Assembly: GCA_000310025.1 (NCBI GenBank)
Contig: FN649739.1
Coordinates: 1,569,138-1,594,561, forward strand
Reading direction: 5' to 3'
Length of the DNA: 25,424 bases
Origin: Ectocarpus siliculosus
Taxonomy: Eukaryota > Sar > Phaeophyceae > Ectocarpales > Ectocarpaceae
A program made the position numbers and the translations under genes. Within the stretch, counting starts at the first letter, position 1. Every line of letters starts with the position of its first letter. The notes beneath the pieces were generated by a model. That model was given only the letters and a program-made list of their open reading frames with translations. It made no database searches and was not told the origin of the DNA. Shown in pieces: positions 10,309 through 20,891 of the stretch.

Positions 10309-11140
10309 CGTGTCCGATTTGGCGGCTGCCCTTGTTCTTGTCCGTGCATCGGCGCGCCCCTCGTGCTGCACCTTGTTGATCGGGATTCGTTCAACGAGTC
10401 ATCCATTCACGACAACAACCGCAGAGGTGTACAAGGAGGACGAAGGGCCGCCCTTAGAAGGGAATGGCGAGGAGAGCATTGACGGAGCTCGATCTTGCAT
10501 TCCCACCTTTGAGTCTCGTCTCGGGGTAGGATGGTCCTCATTTGTGGCCGTGCATTTTCCCATTCGGTTCCCGGTAAGGTTTAAGAGAGATTGCTCAAGA
10601 GAAGGTACGGATTTGAAGAGTCTACCAGCCTTTAAACCGTAGCCGCTACCGCTGTATTAAGTATCACTCATGGCTGTGGTACCGTGCCGCCATGTGCTAC
10701 TAAAACCTCCATATTTGTTTCTGGTGTGTCATGCATGAACTATTTCTGCCTTTTGGCCCTTCTCTTGCTGAATGTTATGTTCCCGTTAGCCATCGTTCGT
10801 AGATATTCAAGTCCTCATTGCCAAGGTCCAGAAACGTCGGCCGGAACAAAAATAACTTCACGAGGTACGTAGCTACAGAGAGGAGCGCACCTTCTTCATG
10901 TTTGTTGAAGCGAACCTCGTTTCTTTAGAAACCCTGGGAAGCACTGGCCTGTTAGCCAGCTGCGTGTCGCGGTCTCGCTCTTACCCAGGACGGCGGTTCT
11001 CCCCCAAGCCACCATGAACCAGCCAAGACGAAGTATATATAGAGGTAGAATCGCAAGTTAGCGCTCCAGACGTCCCCGTCAAACCACCACAGCAGCAGCA
11101 CGCACCGCGACCTTTTCGCGGCAACCACGACACGCGAGAG
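10309..11140. other. Divergent 5' flank; no gene supported
   Basis: This stretch lies upstream of the minus-strand gene's proposed ATG (10308) and left of the TATA-like box at 11034. Open frames here lack splice support. It probably holds the 5' UTR and promoter of the minus-strand gene. Confidence 0.45.
11034..11042 (+). promoter_or_regulatory. TATA-like box
   Basis: TATATATAG stands alone in a GC-balanced context, about 100 bp before an ATG at 11141 and about 1.07 kb before the nucleoredoxin-like start at 12109. Its symmetry also allows use toward the minus-strand gene. No initiator can be assigned from sequence alone. Confidence 0.35.
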
Positions 11141-11422
11141 ATGATGAAAGCCTCAACAGAATATCACACCCTTACAGCATACACCCTGTTCCGTGGTGTC
11201 TTGTGCACGGGGTACAAAATCGTCATGCACGGCGAGCACTTGCATCAACTCAGACCACGAACTGCAAGGGGCGTAGGGAATTCACGAGGAAACCATGGCG
11301 CACACGTATCATACAGGCCTCTTTATTTATATTGTGCATCCGATTGGAAAACAGGAAAACAGGGCGCCCTTGGTGGACGACTCTGTGCTCGCTGCGTGAT
11401 TGTGTGTTCAAAAATTAATTGA
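11141..11422 (+). CDS. Possible small hypothetical protein (93 aa)
   Basis: An uninterrupted frame begins MMKASTEYHT, about 100 bp downstream of a TATA-like box, and ends at TAA-region 11422. The composition is not repetitive, but I recognise no domain, signal peptide or membrane segment, and no splice sites are needed. It could equally be 5' leader sequence of the nucleoredoxin-like gene. I list it only because position and box are compatible with a short gene. Confidence 0.18.
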   Translation: MMKASTEYHTLTAYTLFRGVLCTGYKIVMHGEHLHQLRPRTARGVGNSRGNHGAHVSYRPLYLYCASDWKTGKQGALGGRLCARCVIVCSKIN

Positions 11423-11797
11423 AGTATGCGGTGTCAACAGCAGCTCTTCTTCTTCACTTTGATACTTACAGCCACGCTGAGCCCGACAGGGCGCACCCAC
11501 TGCTGTCGCTACGGGCGTGTTGCTTACCTTGTTCTAGGTCGTCTCTGAAACGTGACCGTCTTGTTTCGTTCACAACGTGTGATGGGTGATTGTTGCTCGG
11601 AGAGGTGTACAGAGGTTGAGAAAGGGTGACCACGACAGAAAGCTGACACGTACAGAGGGCGCGGACACCGATGGTCATCTTAAACCCCGACCAGCAATAC
11701 GGACGACTCTAAATTTGACACGTATGGACGCGACGAGACCCCAACCGATTTGATTCGCCGACACGAGCCCGAATCCTGAAACGAACCGCAACATATT

Positions 11798-11876
11798 AAG
11801 GAAAAATAAATATACACACAGAAAGACTACCCATTCGAGATATACCCACAGTCGAACGAGATGTGGTGGAGTATTT
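11798..11876 (+). repeat. Dispersed repeat, copy 1
   Basis: The core at 11817-11857 matches 22023-22063 at about 37 of 40 positions, in the same orientation (shared CACAGAAAGACTACCC and TTCGAGATATA). Weaker similarity extends for roughly 20-30 bp on each side. It lies in the proposed 5' leader or promoter region of the nucleoredoxin-like gene. No terminal inverted repeats or target-site duplication are apparent. Confidence 0.75.
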
Positions 11877-11896
11877 TAGTATTTTCAGTGAGTGGA

Positions 11897-11930
11897 GGAA
11901 AACCAGCTGGGTAGGAAAACCGGCTGGGTA
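11897..11930 (+). repeat. 17-bp tandem duplication
   Basis: Two adjacent copies of GGAAAACC(A/G)GCTGGGTA differ at one base. They follow a GTGAGTGG donor-like site at 11888 and precede the nucleoredoxin-like gene's start region. Confidence 0.8.
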
Positions 11931-12099
11931 CTGACTTATTTCGATGGTTTCACGCTCATCTTCGAAATTCCTCCGCATAAAAAAAAAAAGACACCGCCCC
12001 CGCGTGCCTGCCTGCTGCGCTATCCTTGCTGTGCCGCTCTGCCGCTCTGCCGCTCTCCCTCTCTTCCTCGTACTCTTTGGGTTGATTCTCATTTTCCAC

Positions 12100-12101
12100 A
12101 G
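12100..12101 (+). promoter_or_regulatory. Possible 5'-UTR intron acceptor just before the start codon
   Basis: A textbook acceptor, TTCTCATTTTCCACAG, ends seven bases before the ATG at 12109. A GTGAGT donor-like site lies at 11888, which would make a 214-base leader intron. This is inferred from splice consensus only. Confidence 0.4.
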
Positions 12102-12108
12102 CTAAACA

Positions 12109-13992
12109 ATGGCGACCGACCCCTCCGTGGGCGCGGTGTGCGATCCACAGGGTGTTTGCCGAATGCCTGCGCGGGGTGACACTGGCAGCGCCGGTGAGGC
12201 TAGTCTCATCCCCCTCCCGAAGGCATTGCGGCCGTTGAGTGTTCTCGAAGACGAGGCTGGGCACAAGCTGTCTCCCGCTGCAGTGTTCAAGGGAAAGGTA
12301 AGAGGGAGCTCCACTGCTTGTTTTCTTCGTTGGAGCGGAACAACTACATAGCAACCTACCAAAGCTGGCGGCACTACTGTACACGTGCAACAAACTGCTG
12401 AAACGTACCAAGTGTTTGCCCTCCACACCGCGCCCCGCTCCAAATATTCGGAATTTTTGTCTGCGGCGAGTGGAGCTCGTCGACTAATGTTGGTAAGGAA
12501 ACAAGGAACAGCTGTAGGGAGGCCAATCGATTTTCTGCAGCAGCCGTGGACGACCTGTCTGTGCACAAGCAGCAAAGATTTATCACAACGGCGTAGACTA
12601 CAGTACATGTGTGACCTCTTCATGGGCAGCCAAGAGAACATCTCAACTACTGCTGTTGTCAGTGCATGGTATCATCTCGCCGACACAGCAGTACTGCTGT
12701 AGACTACATTTTACACGGGGTGCATCTCGCGTACTGGAAGGGTTTACACACTCAGGGCGGATGTTGAGAGAGAAGACGAGAACGGGCATGGTGATGTGGT
12801 GAATGGCCGTGCAGCACTGCTATGCTGGGCAGGTTCAACGTTCGTGCAACAAAACCAAGTGTTTGTGGGCGTACGAGTTCTTTCGAGGGCGGGAATGCTG
12901 TGTACAAATCGCACGTCGATGAAGTTCACCTTCTCCTTTTGCCTCAAGTAACAGCTGCCTCTTTTGCGATTCCTCCCGCCCTAAGCCCCCAGCCTTACTC
13001 CATGAAAGGGATGCGTAAACCGATGGTCGGAAAAACAGCAAGTACCCTGCCCGTCTTTTTTGGACCTGTCCTCCTTCAATCTCTCAGCCAGCAGGATCCA
13101 GACCTTACTTTGAATCCAAGTGATATCTTGGTAATCTTTTTGAGGCAACGGGCCTCAAGCAGATCAATTCATGGGTAGGTCAGTGCGACCTTCTTTTTTG
13201 TCGTAAATAGCCTGGAGGTGTTTCATGACCTTCCGTTCGCCGCCTCAACCTCCCACCCCATTGGTCCCGCACAGATGATCGGAGTCTACGTGTCGGCCGG
13301 GTGGTGCCCCCCTTGCCGCGCGTTTTCGCCCCTGCTCTCCAAGTGGGCGAAGGAGCACAAGAACGAATTCGAAGTGGTCTTCGTTTCCTTGGATAAAAGG
13401 TAGGTTGAACCTTGGCTGCGTTTCTCGGGCGCGAGGCCAGCCGATGTCTTCAGTCCTCGACAAATTGTCCAATTCTTGGGACATGTTTCGTCCACGACGT
13501 TTCCTAACCTCCCCCCCCCTTCCCCAAAGAAACCCCGAGATCCCTCACCTGAGCTACTCTCTGCCCTGCATTAGATGTGTCCTCTCTCTACGCAGCTTGC
13601 GTTGCCCCCTGTCCCTAGCCATTGTTCCGGGTACGTAGTTTCGCGTTCTAGCTTGCCCGCCCTCTCTGGTTCTCGAGTGTCCTTCTCCCCTCCCCGCATC
13701 ACCCCCCCTCTGCTCCTCCGCCGCCTTGAGCAGCGAGCAGGCAATGCGCGACTACATCACCGGCAAGGGCTTCGTGCGTCTGCCGTTTGAGCCGGAATCC
13801 GACAGACACCGCGCGGCGGAATCGTTCGGCGTTCAGGCCTTGCCCACCCTTGTTGTCGTGAACGGAGACACCGGAGCGGTGGTGACAAGTTGGGGGCGAT
13901 CGGCGATTACGAAGAACCCGAACGGCTGCCTGAAGGCGTGGAAAGAGGGGAACCACGGGGTGTCATGGCTTCAGCTGCTCAGGCCTTGGTGA
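12109..13992 (+). CDS. Nucleoredoxin/tryparedoxin-like thioredoxin-fold protein
   Basis: Three exons are proposed: 12109-12297 (AAG|GTAAGA), 13275-13399 (acceptor CCGCACAG, donor AAAAG|GTAGG) and 13731-13992 (acceptor CTTGAG, stop TGA). Phases 0 and 2 match exactly and give 191 aa. The single thioredoxin fold has the redox motif WCPPC (W73-C74-P75-P76-C77) in the context GVYVSAGWCPPCRAFSP, the strand EVVFVSLDK, and the cis-proline segment FGVQALPTLVVV (P143) followed by a nucleoredoxin-like TGAVVT. WCPPC is typical of nucleoredoxins and tryparedoxins, which reduce disulfides in partner proteins. The start has a good context (aaacaATGG). I see no signal peptide, so a cytosolic or nuclear place is likely. 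An extra CDPQGVC cysteine pair lies at residues 11 and 17, and a lone C171 near the end. Residues 1-63 match the usual lead-in to the fold (LSVLEDEAG...FKGK). Confidence 0.9.
12298..13274 (+). other. Intron 1 of the nucleoredoxin-like gene
   Basis: A 977-base intron runs from GTAAGA to CACAG. The frames inside it lack splice support, and the flanking exons join directly into a continuous thioredoxin fold, so no exon is missing here. Confidence 0.8.
13400..13730 (+). other. Intron 2 of the nucleoredoxin-like gene
   Basis: A 331-base pyrimidine-rich intron (GTAGGT to TTGAG) sits between the strand EVVFVSLDK and the following helix, a natural loop point of the fold. Nothing else is apparent. 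Confidence 0.8.
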
Positions 13993-15838
13993 AACGGATT
14001 TTGAGAGCAAATGACCCTCCGGGCTAGACTTGGCTTTAGATTTTCGCGCCGATCAACCCCCACAAGACAAGCGCCAAGTTGGGAAGTTGGGGTCAAGCTT
14101 CCTTCTTTTGTTTCCTCGTGAAGTTACTCTAGTGGCGGCACCCCGCGTGTGGTTACCGCGGCCACAGTTGCTCGGCCCTTGAAAGTAGACCCCAGCTGTT
14201 GAAGCTACATGCCAAGGTTACCCCGATCCGGAGCTTGGTTTCTGGCTTAGGTTGGCTGCTAGACAGGACTTGAATGGGATATGATACCTTGTTTGGATTG
14301 ATCCTATTGCGTGATGATGGTGTTTGTTGCAGTGGGGAATGCTGCTTGTTCGTTGCTCTTGGAAAATCGGCAGCACGGAAAGTGCATGTCCTTCGCAATG
14401 TGGTGTCCCCCCTATCCCCCCCCCCCTCATTTTTTTTTGTGTCGAACGGGATTTGAAAGTGTCAGTTTGTTGGATCATGGAGTGTCAAGTGTTTTCATGA
14501 TATCGTTCGTGTTCATTGCAACCCACCTGTGTTCGGTTCCAGATATAGTGCGGTAAACGGGTCGTCAATGAGGCAACTTGTACCGGAAACCAGGGTGGTA
14601 CCTTTCCAAGTCTATGTATCCCCCGACAAAGTTAGTGTTTTCCCCAACACCGTTGCCTAGGGTGCACTCCTGGTGCGACACCATCGAGGGGCACGCGGGG
14701 GTCAACCGCTGCTGCTGTTTCGGTATTCTTGGGAGGGGGGGCAAAGAAGGTTCAAACATAGAGGGTTCGAAGACGAGCCACGCAGGTTTCCAAATGTTCC
14801 CCTGCGGTGTGTGTAGTTCGTGTTATCCTCGGGACAATACGTGCAGCACTCGGCTTACCAACTCTACCTGGTTGTGGAGACATTTGGTCTTGTTGCTTGT
14901 CATATTACGCGAAGAAGGGGTTCGTTCTCAGCAGAAAGACGGTGGTAGTTGGTGTGTTGATGCAGAACGAAAACAGTTTTTTTTTTCAATATTGGATTCG
15001 GAACTGTGAGCACCTACGATTTCTTCTTCGTATGGTTCTGCAGGGAAGGGGGGTCTTTCCGCTTTCATCACTCACGTGTGGTTTGTGAAGGTTTACCCCT
15101 CCCTCATCCCCTCGTCGACTAATAACAACCAAGTTCAGTCCTGTACATAGTGAGCAAGTTGAACAAATATAAACAAACATGGTAGTCAACGGTCTTATTG
15201 TCGTTGAACACTCTTGTGGGTAGCCTGTAGCCAGCTTTGATGACGTGCGTGAAGTAAAATGTGATGTATGTTCGTTTGTCTCGTCCCATTTATTATTCTC
15301 GGCGCCAAGTTTACACGTGCCCTTGAGTTAATTTCTTTCTACGATACATGTAAAAACATCCCAACGTCATCTCAAGCTAAGCTTGCGGGCCGTGCGTGGG
15401 TTGATGTGTGTAGCATACTGCTGTGTGCAGTAGAATCCATCTCAATCAGACCTCAGACAAACAGCAAAACACAGACAAGAGTACTGGTACGCTCCCGTAT
15501 GTTCTCCAAGGGGGGTCACAGACTAGAGTATGCGCCCACCCTCCTCTCCTTGAAAAGGCGCCGAGCGGGGGGAGGCGGGGTGCATAGGCGGCAGCGGCAG
15601 CGGAGGAGCATGGTGGGACAAAGCTACCGCATCACACTGACGCCGTTCTCGCATCGCTCGGCTGCAGAGGGAGAGAAGGGTAGGTACAGAATCGGCTCCT
15701 CTGTCCTGGCACAAAGTCGTGCTTCGAGCCAGCTGGCTGTTTGAAGGTTTCAGGTCCTGCTGGGAGAGACGGAGAGAGCGGACACACAGCAGAGATCATT
15801 GCCGAGAAAAGACAAGCGTCCGACCTGTTACGTCAACA
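13993..15838. other. Intergenic region; no gene supported
   Basis: This spans the nucleoredoxin-like 3' UTR and the upstream region of the membrane-protein gene. Frames of 60-158 codons are present but have no convincing start or splice context. GTAGGTAC at 15680-15687 resembles the donor at 16920, yet no linked exon was found. I see no RNA gene. Confidence 0.55.
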
Positions 15839-18800
15839 ATGGTGGTCGGGGCTTATGTCAGGGCCCATAATACTGCCGTGGTGGTGGTGCTACTGGCATT
15901 ACTTTGCTGCGCCAGTTGTCTGCAGGTACGGAGGTCGGGGCGTCGCAAGTATTATGTACCATGTCCGATGCCTGCGTTTCACCGGAGATGCGAGAGCGGG
16001 ACATCTTCTTCATGTCTACCACTCTGTCGTACTCTCCCCCGGCCATGGGTATAGGAGAAACAGCAGCCGTAGTTGTTATGGCAGGCCGAAAGACAACACT
16101 CATTCTTTGTCTTGCCTCTGCACCACGACGAAAAGGTGCCTCTTTCGCACCGATGGTGTCGTACGTTGTGGACAGCAGCAGTGTTTGTTTCACGTTTTGC
16201 TGAGAAGCCGGCGCCGCTGCCCGATGATGACGGTTCGAGATTGAACAAAGAAGAGAGTTCGTCTAGGCAGCGAACCCTACAACCCTCTTGTTTTGGTCCC
16301 GTCGCACGTTGGTTGATTTTCCCCCTGTCTCGTGCACGCACACCCTATTTCGGGTATAGACAGAAATCTATGTACTTGTTCCAGCGTACGGCAGTATTCA
16401 TGGTCGGTGCAGGAGGGTAGCCATGCACACAACTCCACGGACTGCTGCTGCGTAGACATTGTAGCAGCGGAGCGAGCAGCGGTCGAACGACTCCAAAAAA
16501 CAGCAATTACAACAATAGTTTTGACCACAACACAGTTTGACTTGCACCACACATCGTTTTGCAGCAGTTGCGTACGAACGGAGGCACGCAAACTTGGCAT
16601 CTGTACCTCTCTCGTTGGTAGATTATGGACCCGTCGTTCTCTTGTGCATACGTTTTGTTCTCCCCAGGAACACGAAGCGCCTCCTATCCCCCTATTGGTT
16701 GATTCACAGGATTCCTGTCGCCATAAAAGACCGATGTCATCATGACCGTTACACCTTATTCGGTAAGCACGTTCCTGTTTAGAAGTTCGATTCTAAGACC
16801 TTCCGACCCTCTCCCGCAACAACATTTTGCCGAGCAGCCCGCAGCAGTAGAAGAAACCTCGCGACGACAAAGACCTCAGCAGCAGCAACAGCAGCAGGGC
16901 AATCAGGGCAACTCGCAAGGTAGGTACTCAATTTATCATGGTACGAAGAAGTACTTCTATCATCATGGATGCCGGAGGGCAGTGTTGTTGCGGAATGCGA
17001 GGTACTTCCCTTGTGAGACGTGTGCTTCCCTCTTCGTTTGGCAAGCAAGTGGTTGACGATGCTTGCTGGGAGATTCCTGAGATGATCCGTGCAAGCCTGT
17101 GCGGCGCTGGCGACTTTGGTCGTGTGAAGAATGGTTGACGACGCAGCCTTTTCAACGCTTGTTTGGCATCAATCCCGTTTTACGTTTCTACCCTTCCCTA
17201 ATCCTGCCCCTACCAAACACCACCGACTGATGTGAGGTTCGTGTACCGTGAATACGGTCTTTGTAGGTTGCTGGAGACGTTGCAGGGTAAAAGCTGGTGC
17301 ATGTGAAATCGTATTCCAAGATTGGAGATCCACCCACGCATTTGACAGTGAAGCCAGGCCTGCGCCTCGGCACGGAGAAAATGTGCGATTTACATCGATG
17401 TTGAAGCGGCGAAACTGTGGCTTGACTATTCGGGTTACTGGTTGGTTTTCACGCTTGAGAGCTGTTGCGGTTTTACTATTTAGGAGGGATGCAGTTTGAG
17501 GCATGAAGAGATCAAGAGATTTGACGGGTGGTTCACGAGACGAATAATGTTTTGCATTGAGCGAGGCGCTAGAACACCAGCCATCTACAAGCACTGCTCT
17601 GTATGGATGGAGGTCCACATGCCGCCCGTGCGCCCGTTATTCACCAATTTTTCCTGAATGAACCTCGACTCATTTTCGGCCCTCTCGTCTTTTGGATGCT
17701 ACTCTACTACTACGCACTCTAACAAAGCCGGCGACCACGCGATCTACCCCGGAGAGGTAGCAGACGTTGCCGGAGGCAGAGATGGGGCAAGGTTTCGGCG
17801 ACGACTGCTGTCTGAAAGCACGGCAACACCCCCAAACTCAGGCGCGAACGAGCAGCATCAGCAACTAGACGCAGCGGGAGAACAAGAGGCATGGGAAGAA
17901 CAGGCAAGAGCAGCAGCAACGACGACGACGAGCGTGGTAGCGAGAAGAACAATCCCTGGTATGCATGGAGGCGACGAAGGCGCGCGAGCAGCGGCGGAAG
18001 GCGTCTTGGAGGGGGGCGTCGCGCGAGCGGCGCAGGTACAGACGATGGACGTCCTGGAGGCGGAAAGCGGCGGTGCCGTAGAGGCGGCGGTTGGGGAAGG
18101 AGCGGAGAAGGAGGAGGAGGAGGAGCAGGAGGAGGAGGAGGACAAGGGGATCGAGGAGGGCGAGGCGGGGGGCTTCGTGGTGGTGGCGCCGGATAGCGAG
18201 GTATGTGAGGAGCGAGGAAGAGCCTTCGTCGCTGGTGATGGTGCTTGACATTTGCTGTTATAAGTGTTACAATCAAACGTTGGTTTTGTGAGGAGGGCTC
18301 GAGCCGTTAAGCCGGTTAAATGCCTGATGCCATATACTCTTTCACCCCCGGCGGTTGGCACAACGGTGTGTTGCCGCAACGAATCTGCGCGCGCGGAGGT
18401 CTCCCTTGTGCCCCCCTCCTTCGTCTACTTTGGCCTTATAGGCCTCCATGACCGTCGAAAGCAGCACTACATACCGTGCATCTTTCTGTTATGCTGCTGA
18501 CATGTTTAGAAGTATCTGCCACAACGACTTTAGAATATATCAGGTATCTCTAAAGATTCCAAGTTTTTATGTGGGTGGAGAGGTGTGTATTTTCAGTCAC
18601 CTTTTTTTCGTATTGATGTGTTGGAGAGAGCATAGCGTGCTACTGGTATTACCCTTAGGTTTACAGAGTCGGTAACGCTTCCACTGCCATGTGGCTCCTG
18701 TTCCTCGCCCCTCCGCATACCAACGTTCGTGCTTGAATGAATTTCCTATCAACAGCCGAAGCAGAGAGACCAAGGGGAAAACGTCGACAACGACAACGCA

Positions 18801-18902
18801 TCGACAAACGGGATCAGCAACAACGTCATGGTCATCGTTTTTTGCGCCCTGGCGTTCGTAGCGAACGGAGGCTTTCTCGTGTACGTCTTCTGGGTGATGT
18901 AG
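15839..18902 (+). CDS. Acidic membrane protein with signal peptide and C-terminal transmembrane segment
   Basis: Four exons are proposed: 15839-15925 (CAG|GTACGG), 16838-16919 (acceptor GAGCAG, CAAG|GTAGGT), 17728-18200 (acceptor AACAAAG, GAG|GTATGT) and 18756-18902 (acceptor ATCAACAG, stop TAG). Phases 0, 1 and 0 all match, giving 262 aa. Exon 1 is a signal peptide: basic-ended MVVGAYVRAHN, the hydrophobic core AVVVVLLALLCCASC, and a plausible cleavage near residue 27. Then come a poly-Gln stretch (about 43-49), an arginine cluster RFRRR (78-82), and an Ala/Glu-rich body ending in a Glu run. A sequon NAS (N228) and a strongly hydrophobic stretch (238-262) end the protein. If both ends insert, this is a type I membrane protein with almost no cytosolic tail. 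The start context (caacaATGG) is good. I recognise no catalytic domain, so function is unknown. Exon 2 has the weakest acceptor. Confidence 0.7.
15926..16837 (+). other. Intron 1 of the membrane-protein gene
   Basis: About 912 bases from GTACGG to GAGCAG. Many short frames are present and no extra exon is needed by phase. CTGCTG-rich tracts occur near 16440. Confidence 0.6.
16920..17727 (+). other. Intron 2 of the membrane-protein gene
   Basis: About 808 bases from GTAGGT to AACAAAG. A short frame near 17090-17135 reads LCGAGDFGRVKNG, resembling a kinase glycine-rich loop, but it stops at once and has no splice sites. Confidence 0.6.
18105..18150 (+). repeat. GGA/GAG purine tract encoding a glutamate run
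   Basis: GGAGGAGGAGGAGGAGCAGGA-type repeats encode the Glu/Gln run in exon 3 of the membrane-protein gene. This strongly strand-biased purine tract explains the long pyrimidine-coded frames on the opposite strand. Confidence 0.75.
18201..18755 (+). other. Intron 3 of the membrane-protein gene
   Basis: About 555 bases from GTATGT to TCAACAG; the next exon continues in phase 0. Nothing else is apparent. Confidence 0.6.
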
Positions 18903-20891
18903 TTTAGTCACTCCGATGCTGGTGTTAGAAGAACTTGTTGTTCCTTTTCGTGCAATGGTGGTGGTGGGGAAAATATGTCGCTTCTGCTCCATGCGCGTAC
19001 CGCTTTTGAGGCGCGCATCGTGCCGATGATGATGGTGATGGTAATGACGGCTTTGGGGTGTCGAATCGATTCTTGATTTTTTTGTTCGGGTGTCCAGCGT
19101 AGGTGGATTCATGGAATATGTTGTGTCCATGTTGTCTGCTGGTTTGTCTCGATTCGGATGTCGTATGTTCCTATTATATTAGTAGTCTCACCCCTAGGAT
19201 GTGTTCAATGCGGTACTTATGAGACATGGATGTTGCACAGAGGGTTTGCTCGATTTCTTTGTATGTTCGAACTGCCTAAACTCTCGATTTCTTTCTATGT
19301 TCGAACTACTCAAGAAAGCGCGTTCTCGTCTAAGTGGCCGGCATCCTTGGGACCTTTTACCCTTAAGGGCAGGGGAAAGGAATATGCTCGCCTGGCGAAA
19401 GTCAGCAATGTCTGTTGTGTTTCTTTCAACCAAGGTGCTGCTGTATATACTGTATCTTTCACCTCATCATCTTTTTTTTTTCTACGTTTTTTTTGCGTCT
19501 CTTGCACCCCTCTGCTCCTACTGGAGTTTCGTGTGCCTCTATATTGTGTGCCTATTGCTTTTGACATGGTCCCGTTGTGTGTTTTGTTTGACTTGACCAC
19601 TTGGTATTTTGGTGGCATGTCAGTAGAACGTCGGAACGAAACGATTTTTCCCTCAAGATGGCGCAACCAGCCGCTGTGTGTACAGGCTTCGCTTGGCGGT
19701 GTGGTGATACTGTTTCGATCCTTTGTTGGGGGGGAGGGAGGGTTAATCAGTGGGGAGTTAAACGGAGTGCTTGTTGTGTGAGTCAAGTAGGCGGTCGAAA
19801 AACAACGTCCCCGGGCGATGTGGGGATAGAGGTGTGTGTTGAGCCGTAGAAATCAAACCGGTTACCCAGCAAGGATCTCTTACGTGCTCGTGAGCATTTT
19901 GTTTGAGGTAGCCTCCGGAGACCATCCATCATATGGTGGCCCATCTGGTTACGAGTTGGTGATTCCCGCGAAGCTGGCCGGACCTTCGCTCCCCCCACTC
20001 ACTGATATCTTGCTGGTGCTTGATGGTAGGGATGGCGCCATTCATTGTTTGACCAACTATTTGCAGATGGAACACGCTGGGTCATGTACGGACTGCTGCA
20101 GTTTTATTTGTAGCAATGCGCGAGTGACAAAAATGTCGAATCTAGCTGCTGCTGCTGTAGATACCGCGGACTTTCAACAACCTTCCACGAATGAATGAAT
20201 CTCCGCACCGCACACACAACCGAGTTAGCATGGGAGAACCAAGCTGATGTCAGCGTGGGAGGATACGATGATGCAGCAACAATGCTGCCTGATAGTATTT
20301 GGTTCTTCTCCTTGTACTTAAGAAGCAGGACACTACGTACAACTGCTGTCGACCAACTCCTGTCCTGCGGGCGCGCTCCCTTGTCGGTATAGAACAACCT
20401 TAAGTAATCTCTCGCATTAAGATTGACAGACGACGTCTTTTCATTTGTCAGTCGGTTAGCGCGGTCGACGCTAATTAAAACGCACACAAACTCAAGGTGC
20501 AATTATCGAGAACGGACAACGAGAGGACTATCGTAGTAGAAGGGTGTCCCCCCCTTCTCCCGCCCCCCCCGCTCTCTGCGGAGGAACTCTTCTCTTCCCT
20601 ATACACATACAATTTACTCCGGAGTTTCAGTTGTTGCGAAAGCGACGAGAGTGAGAAGGACCTCTCGCTGTCCAGTGTAGTGTAAACAATGACCCCCTTC
20701 TTTCCAATTCCGGGAAGACACCAGTTTCGTGATGACAAGATCATTTTCATATCCATGTCCAAAGAATGTGAAGAAAATGAACCACTCCCCCCCCCCCCAC
20801 CAGTCCCTTTTAGTATCCCAACTGTGAGCCCCCTCAACCTTTGTTTATTATTCGCACCATCCGCCAAATTTCCCTGGGTGTCACTGGTCAG
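18903..20891. other. Intergenic region or upstream introns of the EF-hand gene
   Basis: This holds the 3' UTR of the membrane-protein gene and the region where a kinase domain for the EF-hand exons would be expected. I looked for HRDLK, DFG and APE-type coding in the three plus frames and saw none. A short tandem repeat occurs at 19249-19311. An acceptor at the right edge (CTGGTCAG) opens the EF-hand exon. Confidence 0.45.
19249..19311 (+). repeat. Imperfect 34-bp tandem duplication
   Basis: CTCGATTTCTTT(G/C)TATGTTCGAACT occurs at 19249 and again at 19283. The two copies diverge at their 3' ends, and no coding role is apparent. Confidence 0.75.

Noticed and set aside
12102-12641. A 179-codon minus-strand frame over exon 1 of the nucleoredoxin-like gene
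   Set aside because: The plus-strand exon joins into a complete thioredoxin fold, so the antisense frame is chance.
17090-17138. Kinase glycine-rich-loop-like peptide GAGDFGRVK
   Set aside because: It stops two codons later, has no donor site and no further kinase motifs, and lies in an intron of a phase-consistent gene.
17719-18276. Pro/Arg- and Ser/Leu-rich minus-strand frames of 128-185 codons
   Set aside because: They arise from the purine-rich Glu/Ala coding tract on the plus strand.
18597-19130. A 177-codon minus-strand frame over the last exon of the membrane-protein gene
   Set aside because: His/Thr/Lys-rich shadow of the opposite strand, with no recognisable feature.
19310-19400. 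Peptide with RLSGRHPW, reminiscent of the end of a kinase domain, upstream of the EF-hand exons
   Set aside because: No other kinase subdomain is nearby, splice borders are missing, and the start overlaps a tandem duplication.
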